Assembly: GCA_017550645.1 (NCBI GenBank)
Contig: JAFZOI010000025.1
Location: 1 to 64,000, forward strand
Reading direction: 5' to 3'
DNA: 64,000 nucleotides
Source: Oscillospiraceae bacterium
GTDB taxonomy: Bacteria > Bacillota > Clostridia > Oscillospirales > Oscillospiraceae
Shown: in pieces, positions 9,222 through 17,753 of the stretch
Layout: every line of letters starts with the position of its first letter
Numbering within the stretch: the stretch's first letter is position 1
The notes under the pieces: model-generated
Seen by the model: only the letters and a program-made list of their open reading frames with translations
The model's database searches: none
Told to the model about the DNA's origin: nothing
Translations under genes and position numbers: made by a program

Positions 9222-10379
9222 ATAGCCAAACGAGCCACATATCCGCTCAGATTAGCCGCACATATCGCCGCGGCCGCGCTCCTGCTCGCGCTCATTCCCG
9301 CCCCCGCGCGGGCCGAAGCGCCGGAGAACGGCGCGGCGAGCGCGTTCCTGTACGAGACGAACACGGGGACGGTGCTCTATGAGAAAAACGCCGACGAGAA
9401 GCGCCTCATAGCGTCGCTGACGAAGATCATGACGGCGCTCGTCGTCCTCGAGAGGACGGACCCGGACGAGAAAGTCCTCGTGCGCGCGGAATGGACGGAC
9501 GTGGAGGGCTCGAAGATGGGTCTCGTCCCCGGCGAGACGCTCACCGTGCGCGACCTGCTGTACGGGCTGCTGCTCGCCTCCGGCAACGACGCCGCGGTCG
9601 CGCTCGCGTGCCACGCGGCGGGGAGCGTAGAGGCCTTCGCAGAACTGATGAACGAAAAGGCCGCGGAGCTCGGCCTGCGCTCGACGAGCTTTGAAAACCC
9701 CCACGGGCTCGACGGCCCCGCGCAGTATTCGACCGCACGCGACATGGCGGCGCTCGCCGCCGCGGCGATGTCGAACGCGGAATTCGCCGCCATAGCCGGG
9801 ACGCGAGCCGCGCAGGTCGCCGGCAGGACGCTCGTAAACCACAATAAGCTGCTCGATACGCTCGATGGCGCCGTCGGCGTCAAGACCGGCTATACTGACG
9901 CCGCGGGGAGGACGCTCGTTTCCTGCGTCGAGCGGGAGGGCATGCGCCTTATCTGCGTGACGCTCCGCGACGCGGACGACTGGAACGACCACGCCGCGCT
10001 CTGCGCCTGGGCGCTCGGGACTTACGCCGTTTCCGACCCGCTCGCGGGCGCGTCGTACGCCGAGCCCGTCATATCCGGCGAGGCCGCGAGCGTTGCGCTC
10101 GTGCCCGCGCGGAAAAGCCCCGTCCTCGCGCCGAAGGGCGCGGAGATCGAGGTCAGAGTTGAGAAAGAGAAATTCATCTACGCGCCGGTATCCCGCGGCG
10201 AGCCCGCCGGGAGGGCGCGCGTCTTCGTCGACGGCGTCGAGACGGACTGCGTCGAGCTCGTCTGCGCGTCGGACGTCGCGCTCGACCGAGCCGTGCCGCT
10301 GACGGCGTGGGAGAAGATAAAATGGGCGTGGTACTTCGCCAACAAACACGCCGCGCCATACGTATTTCCTTTGATGTGA
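9222..10379 (+). CDS. dacF: D-alanyl-D-alanine carboxypeptidase (DacF/DacB type), apparent ATA start
   Basis: 385 residues if translation begins at ATA 9222. Reading from there gives a perfect signal peptide: basic n-region (AKRATYPLRL), hydrophobic core and an AxA site before EAPENG at about residue 31. AAGGA at 9207-9211 lies ten bases upstream. No ATG, GTG or TTG exists in frame between the ytfJ stop and GTG 9372, and a 9372 start would remove the signal and the first strand. The serine peptidase motifs are complete: S65-LT-K68, SGN at 120-122 and KTG from K221. A C-terminal beta domain follows, and a membrane-anchoring amphipathic tail (WEKIKWAWYFANKH) ends it. It trims peptidoglycan stem peptides; next to ytfJ it may serve the spore cortex. 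Confidence 0.9.
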   Translation: MAKRATYPLRLAAHIAAAALLLALIPAPARAEAPENGAASAFLYETNTGTVLYEKNADEKRLIASLTKIMTALVVLERTDPDEKVLVRAEWTDVEGSKMGLVPGETLTVRDLLYGLLLASGNDAAVALACHAAGSVEAFAELMNEKAAELGLRSTSFENPHGLDGPAQYSTARDMAALAAAAMSNAEFAAIAGTRAAQVAGRTLVNHNKLLDTLDGAVGVKTGYTDAAGRTLVSCVEREGMRLICVTLRDADDWNDHAALCAWALGTYAVSDPLAGASYAEPVISGEAASVALVPARKSPVLAPKGAEIEVRVEKEKFIYAPVSRGEPAGRARVFVDGVETDCVELVCASDVALDRAVPLTAWEKIKWAWYFANKHAAPYVFPLM

Positions 10380-10388
10380 GGTAGGACC

Positions 10389-11090
10389 TTGGAGAGAGTT
10401 CAAAAGCTCCTGAGTCAATATGGGGTCTGCTCGCGCAGGGAGGCCGAAAAGCTCATCCTCGCAGGCAGAGTCACCGTCGCCGGCAAGCCCGCCGAGCTCG
10501 GACAGAAGGCCGAGCCGGGGGACGTCCGCGTCGACGGACGCCCGCTCCGCGCAAGCGGCGAGCGGGTTTACATAATGCTGAACAAGCCGCGCGGCTACGT
10601 CACGACCGTCAAGGACGAGGCGGGCCGCAAGAGCGTCGCCGACCTCGTCGCTTCCTGCGGCGCGCGGGTGTACCCCGTGGGCCGTCTCGACATGGCGTCC
10701 GAGGGCCTGCTGCTCATGACCAACGACGGCGACGTGACCAACAAGCTGACCCACCCGCGCTACGGCATGACGAAGGTCTACCACGTCCGCGTGGAGGGGG
10801 AGGACCCCTTCGGCGCGTGCTCGGAGATGGGGCGCGGCATGACGGTCGAGGGCGTGACGTACAGCCCCGCGAAGGCGTCGGTGCTCGAGCGGGAGGGATC
10901 GCGCGCGCTGCTCGAGGTGACCGTGACGGAGGGGAAGAACCGCGAGGTGCGCCGCATGTGCGAGGCCTGCGGGCTGTCCGTGCGCCGTCTCGTGCGCGTC
11001 GAGGAGGGGAAGCTCTCGCTCGGCAAGCTCGCGAGCGGCAAGTGGCGCTACCTGACCTCGGACGAGATCGACTACCTCAAAAGCCTCTGA
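10389..11090 (+). CDS. rluB: Ribosomal large-subunit pseudouridine synthase RluB-like (RsuA family)
   Basis: 233 residues; TTG start behind GAGGTAGG. An N-terminal S4 RNA-binding domain (RVQKLLSQYGVCSRREAEKL, residues 3-60) is followed by the synthase domain with NKPRGYVTT and the catalytic-Asp motif GRLDMASEGLLLMTNDGD. C-terminal motif: EGKNREVRRMCEA. The family pseudouridylates 23S or 16S rRNA; the length and order fit RluB, but the exact site cannot be read from sequence. A second member is at 25470-26180. Confidence 0.88.
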   Translation: MERVQKLLSQYGVCSRREAEKLILAGRVTVAGKPAELGQKAEPGDVRVDGRPLRASGERVYIMLNKPRGYVTTVKDEAGRKSVADLVASCGARVYPVGRLDMASEGLLLMTNDGDVTNKLTHPRYGMTKVYHVRVEGEDPFGACSEMGRGMTVEGVTYSPAKASVLEREGSRALLEVTVTEGKNREVRRMCEACGLSVRRLVRVEEGKLSLGKLASGKWRYLTSDEIDYLKSL

Positions 11091-11118
11091 ATGAAAGAAA
11101 AACGGCATATATGAAGAC

Positions 11119-11153
11119 AAAATGCAAGAAAACAGAGTTTTTCTTGCATTTTT
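11119..11153. terminator. AT-rich terminator hairpin after the scpA-rluB operon
   Basis: A perfect 14-bp stem (11119-11132 with 11139-11152), 6-nt loop, flanked by A-run and T-run, so it could work in both directions. The sequence TTGCAT continues into TTGCTTGCA. Confidence 0.75.
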
Positions 11154-11155
11154 GC

Positions 11156-11184
11156 TTGCAGTTTTCACTTTTTGGATATAAAAT
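11156..11184 (+). promoter_or_regulatory. Probable promoter of the rpiR-like gene
   Basis: TTGCAG at 11156-11161, 17-bp spacer, TAAAAT at 11179-11184, 66 bases before the start codon. Confidence 0.5.
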
Positions 11185-11249
11185 ACATAGGCTTCGCCCA
11201 ATAACGAAGGAAAACCTTGAAAGGGAGCCCGCGGGCTCTGTAATGAAAG

Positions 11250-12113
11250 ATGGATAAGGACATTCTGTCGCTCATCGAGGCCTCGAAGAGCGGCTTTTCA
11301 AAGGGACAGCTCAGGATAGCGTCCTTCATCGAGCAGAATTTCGACAAGGCCGCGTTCATGACCGCCTCCAAGCTCGGCGAGACGACCGGCGTCAGCGAGT
11401 CGACCGTCGTGCGCTTCGCGTCCGAGCTCGGCTTCGAGGGGTACCCCGAGATGCGCCTCGCGCTGCAGGAGATGATACGCAACCGCCTCACCTCCGTCCA
11501 GCGTATGGAGGTCGCCAAGAACGTCATGGGGACGCGCGACGTCCTGACCGCGACGTTCCAGGCCGACATGGAGAAGATACGCCTCACGCTCGAGAGCGTC
11601 GACAAGGACAGCTTCGCCGCCGCCGTCGCCAAGATAGTCGGCGCCAAGCACATCTACATACTCGGCACGCGCACCTCCGCCGCGCTCTCGATGTTCATGG
11701 GGTATTACTTCAACCTCATGTTCGAGAACGTCCGCGTGCTCTATGAGAGCTCCAATTCCGAGATATTCGAGCAGATACTGCGCATCTCGTCCGACGACGT
11801 GCTCATCGGCATCAGCTTCCCGCGCTACTCGCGCAGGACCATAAGGGCCGTGCGCTACGCCAAGTCCTCCGGCGCGGCCGTCGTCGGCATCACCGACGCC
11901 GCGACGTCGCCGCTCGCCAAGCTCGCGGACATATCCCTGCTCGCCAAGAGCGACATGGTCTCGTTCGTCGACTCGCTCGTGGCGCCGCTCAGCCTTATTA
12001 ACGCGCTCGTCGCCGCCGTCGGCGACGAGGCCCACGACCAGCTCTTCAACACGTTCGGCAATCTCGAGCGCGTCTGGGAGGAGTACGAGGTGTATGAAAA
12101 GATCGAGGAGTGA
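11250..12113 (+). CDS. MurR/RpiR family transcriptional regulator
   Basis: 287 residues; ATG at 11250. The N-terminal RpiR helix-turn-helix (residues 1-80; FMTASKLGETTGVSESTVVRFASELGFEGYPE) is followed by a SIS sugar-phosphate-binding domain (about 130-260; IYILGTRTSAALSMFMGYYFN, GISFPRYSRRTIRAVRYAK). Such proteins sense phosphosugars. No sugar operon is adjacent: the next gene is a flavoprotein whose start overlaps this stop by 20 bases, so the two are coupled. The target is therefore unknown. Confidence 0.92.
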   Translation: MDKDILSLIEASKSGFSKGQLRIASFIEQNFDKAAFMTASKLGETTGVSESTVVRFASELGFEGYPEMRLALQEMIRNRLTSVQRMEVAKNVMGTRDVLTATFQADMEKIRLTLESVDKDSFAAAVAKIVGAKHIYILGTRTSAALSMFMGYYFNLMFENVRVLYESSNSEIFEQILRISSDDVLIGISFPRYSRRTIRAVRYAKSSGAAVVGITDAATSPLAKLADISLLAKSDMVSFVDSLVAPLSLINALVAAVGDEAHDQLFNTFGNLERVWEEYEVYEKIEE

Positions 12114-13359
12114 CGTCTGCGTCATAGGCGGCGGCGCGGCGGGCATGATGGCCGCGATAACGGCCGCGAACGCCGGCGCGGAGACCGTCCTTCTCGAACG
12201 CGGCGACCGCCTCGGTGCGAAGCTCCGCATAACGGGCAAGGGCCGCTGCAACGTCACCAACGACTGCTCTCCCGCCGAGGTCCTCGAGAACGTGACGGGC
12301 GGCGCGAAGTTCCTGAATGCCGCCGTGCGCGGCTTCCCGCCCGCGAGCGTCATGGACATGTTCGAGCAGGCGGGCGTGCCGCTCAAGACCGAGCGGGGGA
12401 ACAGAGTCTTCCCGCAGTCGGACAAGGCCTCCGATATAGCCGAGTGCCTCGAGCGCATGCTGCGCGAGGCGGGCGTGCGCGTTGTGAAGACCCGCGCAAC
12501 GGGCGTGACGCTGACGGAAGGCGCCGTGACCGCCGTGGAGACGGCGTCCGGGCCCGTGGAGTGCTCCGCCGCGATAGTTTGCACGGGCGGCCTGTCCTAC
12601 CCGAAGACCGGATCGACCGGCGACGGGTACGACATCGCGCGCTCCGTCGGGCATACGATAGTCCCGACCCGTGCCTCGCTCGTGCCGCTTGAGTGCGGCG
12701 GCGAGTACTGCGCGCGCATGCAGGGGCTGTCGCTGAAAAACGTCTCGATCTCGCTGACGGGCTCGAAGAGCGGAAAGCTCTATGAAGAGCTTGGCGAAGC
12801 GCAGTTTACCCATTTCGGCATGACGGGGCCTCTCATCCTCTCGGCCTCCGCGCACATGCGCGACGAGAGCGAGCGCTACGTTCTCCACATAGACTTCAAG
12901 CCCGGCCTCGACGCCGAGCAGCTCGACGCGCGTATCCTGCGTGACTTCGGCAAAAACCTCAACCGCGAGTTCAAAAACTCCCTTGACGAGCTCGCGCCGC
13001 GCCTGCTGATCCCGGTGCTCGTCGAGCGCTCCGGCATCCCGCCCGAGACGCGCGTCAACTCCGTTACCCGCGCTCAGCGAAGGCGGCTCGTCGAGCTGAT
13101 GAAGGACTATACGGTTGACATAATATCAAAAAGACCCATAGATGAAGCCGTCGTCACGGCGGGCGGCGTGGCGCTCGGGGAGGTGGACCCCTCGACGATG
13201 TGCTCGAAGCTCGTCAAGGGCCTTTACTTCGCGGGCGAGGTCCTCGACCTCGACGCCTATACGGGCGGCTTCAATCTCCAGATAGCCTGGTCGACGGGGC
13301 GTCTCGCCGGCCTCAAGGCGGCAAAAATCATCATCGAAGGACGTGCTGGCATTGGATAA
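12094..13359 (+). CDS. NAD(P)/FAD-dependent oxidoreductase, BaiN/YhiN (HI0933) family
   Basis: 421 residues; ATG 12094 inside the end of the regulator gene. The Rossmann FAD-binding GGGAAGMMAA is at residues 12-21, and the family signature GAKLRITGKGRCNVTN follows. Other hallmarks are GGLSYPKTGSTGDGY and, near the C-terminus, GGVALGEVDPSTMCSKLVKG and GEVLDLDAYTGGFNLQ. Members include BaiN, proposed to act in bile-acid 7-dehydroxylation, but most are generic and widespread in Firmicutes. Its position upstream of cmk is common. Confidence 0.9.
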   Translation: MKRSRSDVCVIGGGAAGMMAAITAANAGAETVLLERGDRLGAKLRITGKGRCNVTNDCSPAEVLENVTGGAKFLNAAVRGFPPASVMDMFEQAGVPLKTERGNRVFPQSDKASDIAECLERMLREAGVRVVKTRATGVTLTEGAVTAVETASGPVECSAAIVCTGGLSYPKTGSTGDGYDIARSVGHTIVPTRASLVPLECGGEYCARMQGLSLKNVSISLTGSKSGKLYEELGEAQFTHFGMTGPLILSASAHMRDESERYVLHIDFKPGLDAEQLDARILRDFGKNLNREFKNSLDELAPRLLIPVLVERSGIPPETRVNSVTRAQRRRLVELMKDYTVDIISKRPIDEAVVTAGGVALGEVDPSTMCSKLVKGLYFAGEVLDLDAYTGGFNLQIAWSTGRLAGLKAAKIIIEGRAGIG

Positions 13360-14035
13360 GAAGATAAGCATCGCAATAGACGGACCGGGCGGAGCGGGGA
13401 AGAGCACGCTCGCGAAGCGCCTCGCCGAGCGACTCGGCTGCGTCTACGTCGATACCGGAGCCATATACAGGACCGTCGGGCTCTACGTCCGGCGAAACGA
13501 CGTCTCCCCGTCGGACGCGGAGGCCGTTGAGAAGCTTCTCCCGACGCTGGATATATCTCTCGAATACGTCGACGGGAAGCAGCGCATGTTCGCCAACGGC
13601 GAGGACGTGACTGACTATCTCCGCACGCCGGAGATGTCGATGTACGCCTCCGCCGTATCGGCGCTGCCGTGCGTGCGCGCCTTCCTGCTGGAGAGCCAGC
13701 GCTCGCTCGCCGAGCGCTACAGTGTCATCATGGACGGGCGCGACATAGGGACTGTCGTCCTGCCGGACGCGGACGTCAAGATATTCCTGACCGCCGACGA
13801 GCGCGAGAGGGCCCGCCGCCGCTGGCTGGAGCTTCTCGACAGGGGAGAGGACGCGAAGTACGCGACCGTCCTTCACGAGCTGCAGCAGCGTGACGCCGCC
13901 GATTCGAGCCGCGCCATAGCGCCGCTCGCCGCCGCCGAAGACGCCGTCACGCTCGACACGACTGCGCTCGACCTCGACCAGAGCTTAGAAGCGATGCTCG
14001 CCATCATCAAAGAGAAGACAGGCGGCGCGAAATGA
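13352..14035 (+). CDS. cmk: Cytidylate kinase
   Basis: 227 residues from TTG 13352, ten bases after GAAGGA; GTG 13343 is almost on top of that site. Phosphorylates CMP/dCMP. P-loop DGPGGAGKST at residues 10-19, then YVDTGAIYRTVGLY, and the CMP-binding region RTPEMSMYASAVSALPCVRAFLL with the DGRDIGTVVLPDADVKIFL motif. It overlaps the previous gene and the next one (ATGA), so it belongs to the rpiR-baiN-cmk-ispH run. Confidence 0.95.
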   Translation: MDKKISIAIDGPGGAGKSTLAKRLAERLGCVYVDTGAIYRTVGLYVRRNDVSPSDAEAVEKLLPTLDISLEYVDGKQRMFANGEDVTDYLRTPEMSMYASAVSALPCVRAFLLESQRSLAERYSVIMDGRDIGTVVLPDADVKIFLTADERERARRRWLELLDRGEDAKYATVLHELQQRDAADSSRAIAPLAAAEDAVTLDTTALDLDQSLEAMLAIIKEKTGGAK

Positions 14036-16164
14036 TCCTTACTGCCGCGAGCGCGGGCTTCTGCTACGGAGTATCCCGCGCGGTAAAGCTTGCCGAGGAC
14101 GCCGCCCGCGAGGGCCCGTGCGTCACGCTGTGCGAACTTATCCACAATAAGCGCGAGGTCGCGCGTCTGGAAGCGCTCGGAGTATCCTGCGCCTCCTCGG
14201 TAGACGATATACCGGACGGCTCGCGCGTCGTCATACGCTCCCATGGGGCTTCTCCCGAGGAATATGCGAGGCTGGAGGCGAAGGGCTGTACGGTCGTGGA
14301 CGCGACCTGCCCGGACGTTGCCAAGACGCACGAATATGCCGCAGAGCTCTCCCGTGAGGGCCGCCGCGTCATAATAATCGGGACGGCGGATCACCCCGAG
14401 GTGCGCGTCACCTGCGCCTGGTGCTCCGACCCCGTCGTCGTGTTCGACGAGGAGGAGGCCGCGCGGCGCCTTCCCGAGCTCATACCGGACCCGGATACGC
14501 CCGTCGGAGTCATCTGCCAGACGACCGGGATGGAAGAGCGTGTTAAAAAATGCGAAGAATTCATAAAAAAACAGTATACAAACGTTAAATTATTTGATAC
14601 AATATGCAAAGCTACGTCAAGACGTCAGGAAGAAGCAGAGAGGCTGGCAAAGAGCTCTGACGTGATGATCGTGATCGGCGGGAAAAACAGCGCGAACACG
14701 CTCGAACTCACGAACATCTGCAAAAAGCACTGCCCGAGGGTCTACCTCGTGGAGAGCGCGGAGGAGCTTCCTTTGTCGGAATTGAGGAAGAACGATGTCA
14801 TCGGCGTCACAGCGGGCGCATCAGCTCCCGCCTGGATCATTAAGGAGGTCAGAGACAAAATGAACGATGAAATGAAAGAGATGGAGACCATGACGCCGGA
14901 GGCCGCGCCCGTCGCGGAAGAGCCCGCGCCCGTCGCGGAAGAGCCCGTCCCCGTCGCGGAAGAGACCGCGCCCGCCGCGGAGCCCGCGCCCGTTGAGGAT
15001 GAGTCCGCGCTCACGTTCGACCAGCTTCTTGAGCAGAATCTCAAGACCCTGCATAACGGCGATAAAGTTACCGGCATTGTGCAGTCCATCAGCACCACGG
15101 AAGTCTCCGTGGATCTGGGAACGAAGCATTCCGGATACATACCCATCTCCGAGCTCACCGACGAGCCCGACGTGAAGCCCGAGGACATAGTCCAGATCGG
15201 CGGCACGATCGAGACTTACGTCGTCCGCGTCAACGACGTGGAGGGGACGGTAATGCTGTCCAAGAAGAGGCTCGACACCGTCAAGAACTGGGAGATGATC
15301 GAGCAGGCCCGCGAAGACCGCAGCGTCGTCGAGGGCGTCGTGACCGAGGTCAACAAGGGCGGCGTCGTCGTGTCCGTCAAGGGCATCCGCGTGTTCGTCC
15401 CCGCGTCCCAGAGCGGCATGCCGAAGGACGCCGATCTCAATGAGATGCTCAAGACCCGTCAGAAGCTCCGTATCACCGAGGTCAACCACAGCCGCCGCCG
15501 CGTCGTGGGTTCCATCCGCGCCGTGCAGTATGATCTTCGCCGCGCTGCCGCCGAGCAGACCTGGGCCGAGATCGAGGTCGGCAAGAAGTACACCGGCACC
15601 GTCAAGTCCCTCACGAGCTACGGCGCATTCATCGACATCGGCGGCGTGGACGGCATGGCCCACGTTTCCGAGCTGAGCTGGAAGCGCATCAGGCACCCCT
15701 CCGAGGTGCTCGCCGTCGGCGATCAGGTCGAGGTCTACGTCATCAACTTCGATAAGGAGACCAAGAAGATATCCCTCGGCGTCAGAAAGCCCGAGGACAA
15801 CCCCTGGGTCAAGTTCACCTCCGCTCACCAGATCGGCGACGTGATCAACGTCAAGATAGTCAAGCTCATGCAGTTCGGCGCTTTCGCCGAGATACTGCCC
15901 GGCGTTGACGGTCTTATCCACGTCTCCCAGATCACGTCCGAGCGCCGCATCGGCAAGCCCGACGAGGTCCTTTCCGAGGGTCAGGAAGTCGACGTCAAGA
16001 TAACGAACATCGACTATGACAAGAAGAAGGTCTCCCTTTCCATCCGCGCCCTCGAGGCCGCTCCCGCGCCCGTCGAGGAGAAGGAAGCCGAGGACGAGGT
16101 CGTCTACGACACCGAGACGGACAAGCCCGAGCCCGAAGAGGCCGAGGCTCCCGCCGAGGAGTAA
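14032..16164 (+). CDS. ispH: Bifunctional IspH (HMBPP reductase) / ribosomal protein S1
   Basis: 710 residues. Residues 1-283 are IspH, the last MEP-pathway enzyme, with its three [4Fe-4S] cysteines C11 (GFCYGV), C93 (DATCPDV) and C192 (DTICKAT), and SHGASP and TTGM motifs. Residues about 290-325 form an acidic Pro/Ala/Glu linker with seven-residue repeats. Residues about 342-675 hold four S1 RNA-binding domains; the third and fourth are most typical ([39 protein letters not shown]). The fusion is well known in Clostridia. The start overlaps the cmk stop, and cmk-rpsA adjacency is itself conserved. A terminator follows. Confidence 0.96.
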   Translation: MILTAASAGFCYGVSRAVKLAEDAAREGPCVTLCELIHNKREVARLEALGVSCASSVDDIPDGSRVVIRSHGASPEEYARLEAKGCTVVDATCPDVAKTHEYAAELSREGRRVIIIGTADHPEVRVTCAWCSDPVVVFDEEEAARRLPELIPDPDTPVGVICQTTGMEERVKKCEEFIKKQYTNVKLFDTICKATSRRQEEAERLAKSSDVMIVIGGKNSANTLELTNICKKHCPRVYLVESAEELPLSELRKNDVIGVTAGASAPAWIIKEVRDKMNDEMKEMETMTPEAAPVAEEPAPVAEEPVPVAEETAPAAEPAPVEDESALTFDQLLEQNLKTLHNGDKVTGIVQSISTTEVSVDLGTKHSGYIPISELTDEPDVKPEDIVQIGGTIETYVVRVNDVEGTVMLSKKRLDTVKNWEMIEQAREDRSVVEGVVTEVNKGGVVVSVKGIRVFVPASQSGMPKDADLNEMLKTRQKLRITEVNHSRRRVVGSIRAVQYDLRRAAAEQTWAEIEVGKKYTGTVKSLTSYGAFIDIGGVDGMAHVSELSWKRIRHPSEVLAVGDQVEVYVINFDKETKKISLGVRKPEDNPWVKFTSAHQIGDVINVKIVKLMQFGAFAEILPGVDGLIHVSQITSERRIGKPDEVLSEGQEVDVKITNIDYDKKKVSLSIRALEAAPAPVEEKEAEDEVVYDTETDKPEPEEAEAPAEE
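14904..14993 (+). repeat. In-frame 21-bp tandem repeat in the IspH-S1 linker
   Basis: About four imperfect 21-base units encoding seven-residue repeats of the type PVAEEPA. They form the flexible acidic linker between the IspH and S1 halves. Confidence 0.75.
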
Positions 16165-16180
16165 TTCCCAAAACGAAATA

Positions 16181-16213
16181 CCGCTCCGGTCAATTTGGCC
16201 GGAGCGGTTTTTT
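16181..16213. terminator. Terminator between convergent ispH-S1 and MATE genes
   Basis: A 9-bp stem (16181-16189 with 16199-16207), 9-nt loop and T6 at 16208-16213. It ends ispH-S1 and lies between two converging genes. Confidence 0.88.
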
Positions 16214-16220
16214 GCGTTTA

Positions 16221-17591
16221 TCACTGGTTTGCCTCTATCCCGTCCTTCGGGAGCTTTCGCCAGACTGTGAACGTCATCGTCAGAAAGCAGGCGAGCCCGC
16301 CGACAACGTCCGAGACCGGCTCCGCCGCGAAGACGCCCATGACTCCGAGCCCGAATAGCCTCGGTAGCAGGAATATGAGCGGGATGACGAGAACGGCCTT
16401 GCGCAGCAGCGAGAAGCATATCGCCTGCTTGGCCTTCCCGAGCGAAGTGAAGACGTTCTGCCCCGCGTTCTGGAAGGCCATGCAGAAGACCATCGCAAAG
16501 TAGACGCGGATGCAGGGGACGCCCTTTTCAATGAGCTCCGGGTCGCTGTTGAAGATGCGGATGAAGACCGCGGGAAAGAGGAGCAGCACGGCCCATACCG
16601 CAAGAGCGTAGACGAGGATGTAGACCGTGACGAGGCCTATGCCCTCGCGCACGCGCCCGTACGCTTTCGCCCCGTAATTATATCCGAGGACTGGCTGCGT
16701 GCCGCTGTTGAGGCCCATCATCGGCATCAAAAGCAGCTCGCGCATGGAGTTTATGACCGTCATAATGCTGACGTAGATGCTGCCGCCGAGCTCGTGGAGC
16801 ATGGCGTTGTTGACCATGCCGACGGCGCTGTTCGTGACCGCCATCGTGAAGCCGGAGACGCCGAGCGCGACGACCCTGCCTATTATCTCGGGCCTTACGC
16901 GCATGTTCTTCAGCCTGAGCTTCAAAATGGCGCGCTTTCCCGTCAGAAACCTCAGGACCCACGCCGCCGAGCAGGCCTGCGCAATGACCGTCGCGAGCGC
17001 CGCCCCGCGCACGCCCATATCAAAAACGAAGATAAAGAGCGGGTCGAGCGCGATATTGACGACCGCCCCGACGAGAACGGTAAGCATGCCGAACTTCGCG
17101 AAGCCCTGCGAGTTTATAAAGTTGTTCATGCCGAGCCCCGTCATGACGAGGACCGTCCCGCAGACGTAGATGGAGAGATAGTCGTTCGCGTAGCCGAAGG
17201 TCACGTCGTCTGCCCCGACGAGGCGCAGGACGGGCGCCTTGACCGCGAAGCAGACCGCCGTCAGCGCGGCGCCGGTCATGAGCAGCATCGCGTAGCAGTT
17301 TCCCATGATGAGCTCGGCCTTCTCGACGTTGCCCTCGCCGCGCGCTATTGAGCAGAGCGGCGCGCCTCCGGAGGAAAAGAGGCTCTGAAACGCGCTTATG
17401 ACCGCGATTATCGGGAAAGCGAGCCCTATGCCCGCGAGCGCGTAGGTGCCGCCGTCCGGCATGTGGCCTATGTATATGCGGTCTACGATGCTGTAGAGGA
17501 CGTTTATCAGCAGGGCAAGCGTCATCGGCGCGGCCATCCGGAGGATGTTCGCGCTCATCTTTCCCTTTGTAAAGTCGTTTTTCGCCATCAT
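16221..17591 (-). CDS. MATE family efflux transporter
   Basis: 456 residues with about 12 hydrophobic segments; start ATG at 17591 with a second ATG next to it. MATE signatures: KMSANILRMAAPMTLALLIN at the N-terminus, YSIVDRIYIGHMP and later GLNSGTQPVLGYNYGAK. The NorM/DinF/VmrA-type fold exports drugs or metabolites using Na+ or H+. No regulator lies next to it. It is transcribed away from the UROD gene, with back-to-back promoters in between. Confidence 0.92.
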   Translation of the reverse strand: MMAKNDFTKGKMSANILRMAAPMTLALLINVLYSIVDRIYIGHMPDGGTYALAGIGLAFPIIAVISAFQSLFSSGGAPLCSIARGEGNVEKAELIMGNCYAMLLMTGAALTAVCFAVKAPVLRLVGADDVTFGYANDYLSIYVCGTVLVMTGLGMNNFINSQGFAKFGMLTVLVGAVVNIALDPLFIFVFDMGVRGAALATVIAQACSAAWVLRFLTGKRAILKLRLKNMRVRPEIIGRVVALGVSGFTMAVTNSAVGMVNNAMLHELGGSIYVSIMTVINSMRELLLMPMMGLNSGTQPVLGYNYGAKAYGRVREGIGLVTVYILVYALAVWAVLLLFPAVFIRIFNSDPELIEKGVPCIRVYFAMVFCMAFQNAGQNVFTSLGKAKQAICFSLLRKAVLVIPLIFLLPRLFGLGVMGVFAAEPVSDVVGGLACFLTMTFTVWRKLPKDGIEANQ

Positions 17592-17644
17592 ATCACCGCA
17601 TGCAGTCCGTTTTCCGGCGGGGGAAGCGCTCCGCCTTGAAAATA

Positions 17645-17673
17645 AGTATAATTCGCTATGAAGCTAATGTAAA
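17645..17673 (-). promoter_or_regulatory. Promoter of the MATE transporter gene
   Basis: Read on the minus strand: TTTACA (17673-17668), 17-bp spacer, TATACT (17650-17645), 54 bases before the start codon. Confidence 0.65.
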
Positions 17674-17687
17674 TCGTAAAATAAAAA

Positions 17688-17716
17688 TTGCAATAATTGG
17701 TCCGGCCTTGTATAAT
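17688..17716 (+). promoter_or_regulatory. Promoter of the UROD-family gene
   Basis: TTGCAA at 17688-17693, 17-bp spacer, TATAAT at 17711-17716; 38 bases before the start. It is back to back with the MATE promoter. Confidence 0.75.
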
Positions 17717-17753
17717 GACCGTATAACAATCTGCATGAAGGCAGGTAAAAGCG

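Noticed and set aside
9252..11201. Long open frame (649 codons) on the minus strand
   Set aside because: It lies antisense to dacF and rluB, which have complete motifs. Its composition (Arg, Ala, His, Glu runs) is what a GC-rich antisense frame gives.
14821..16419. Long open frame (532 codons) on the minus strand, opposite ispH-S1
   Set aside because: Leu/Asp/Gly/His-rich shadow of the S1 repeats; no start signal and it crosses the terminator at 16181-16213.
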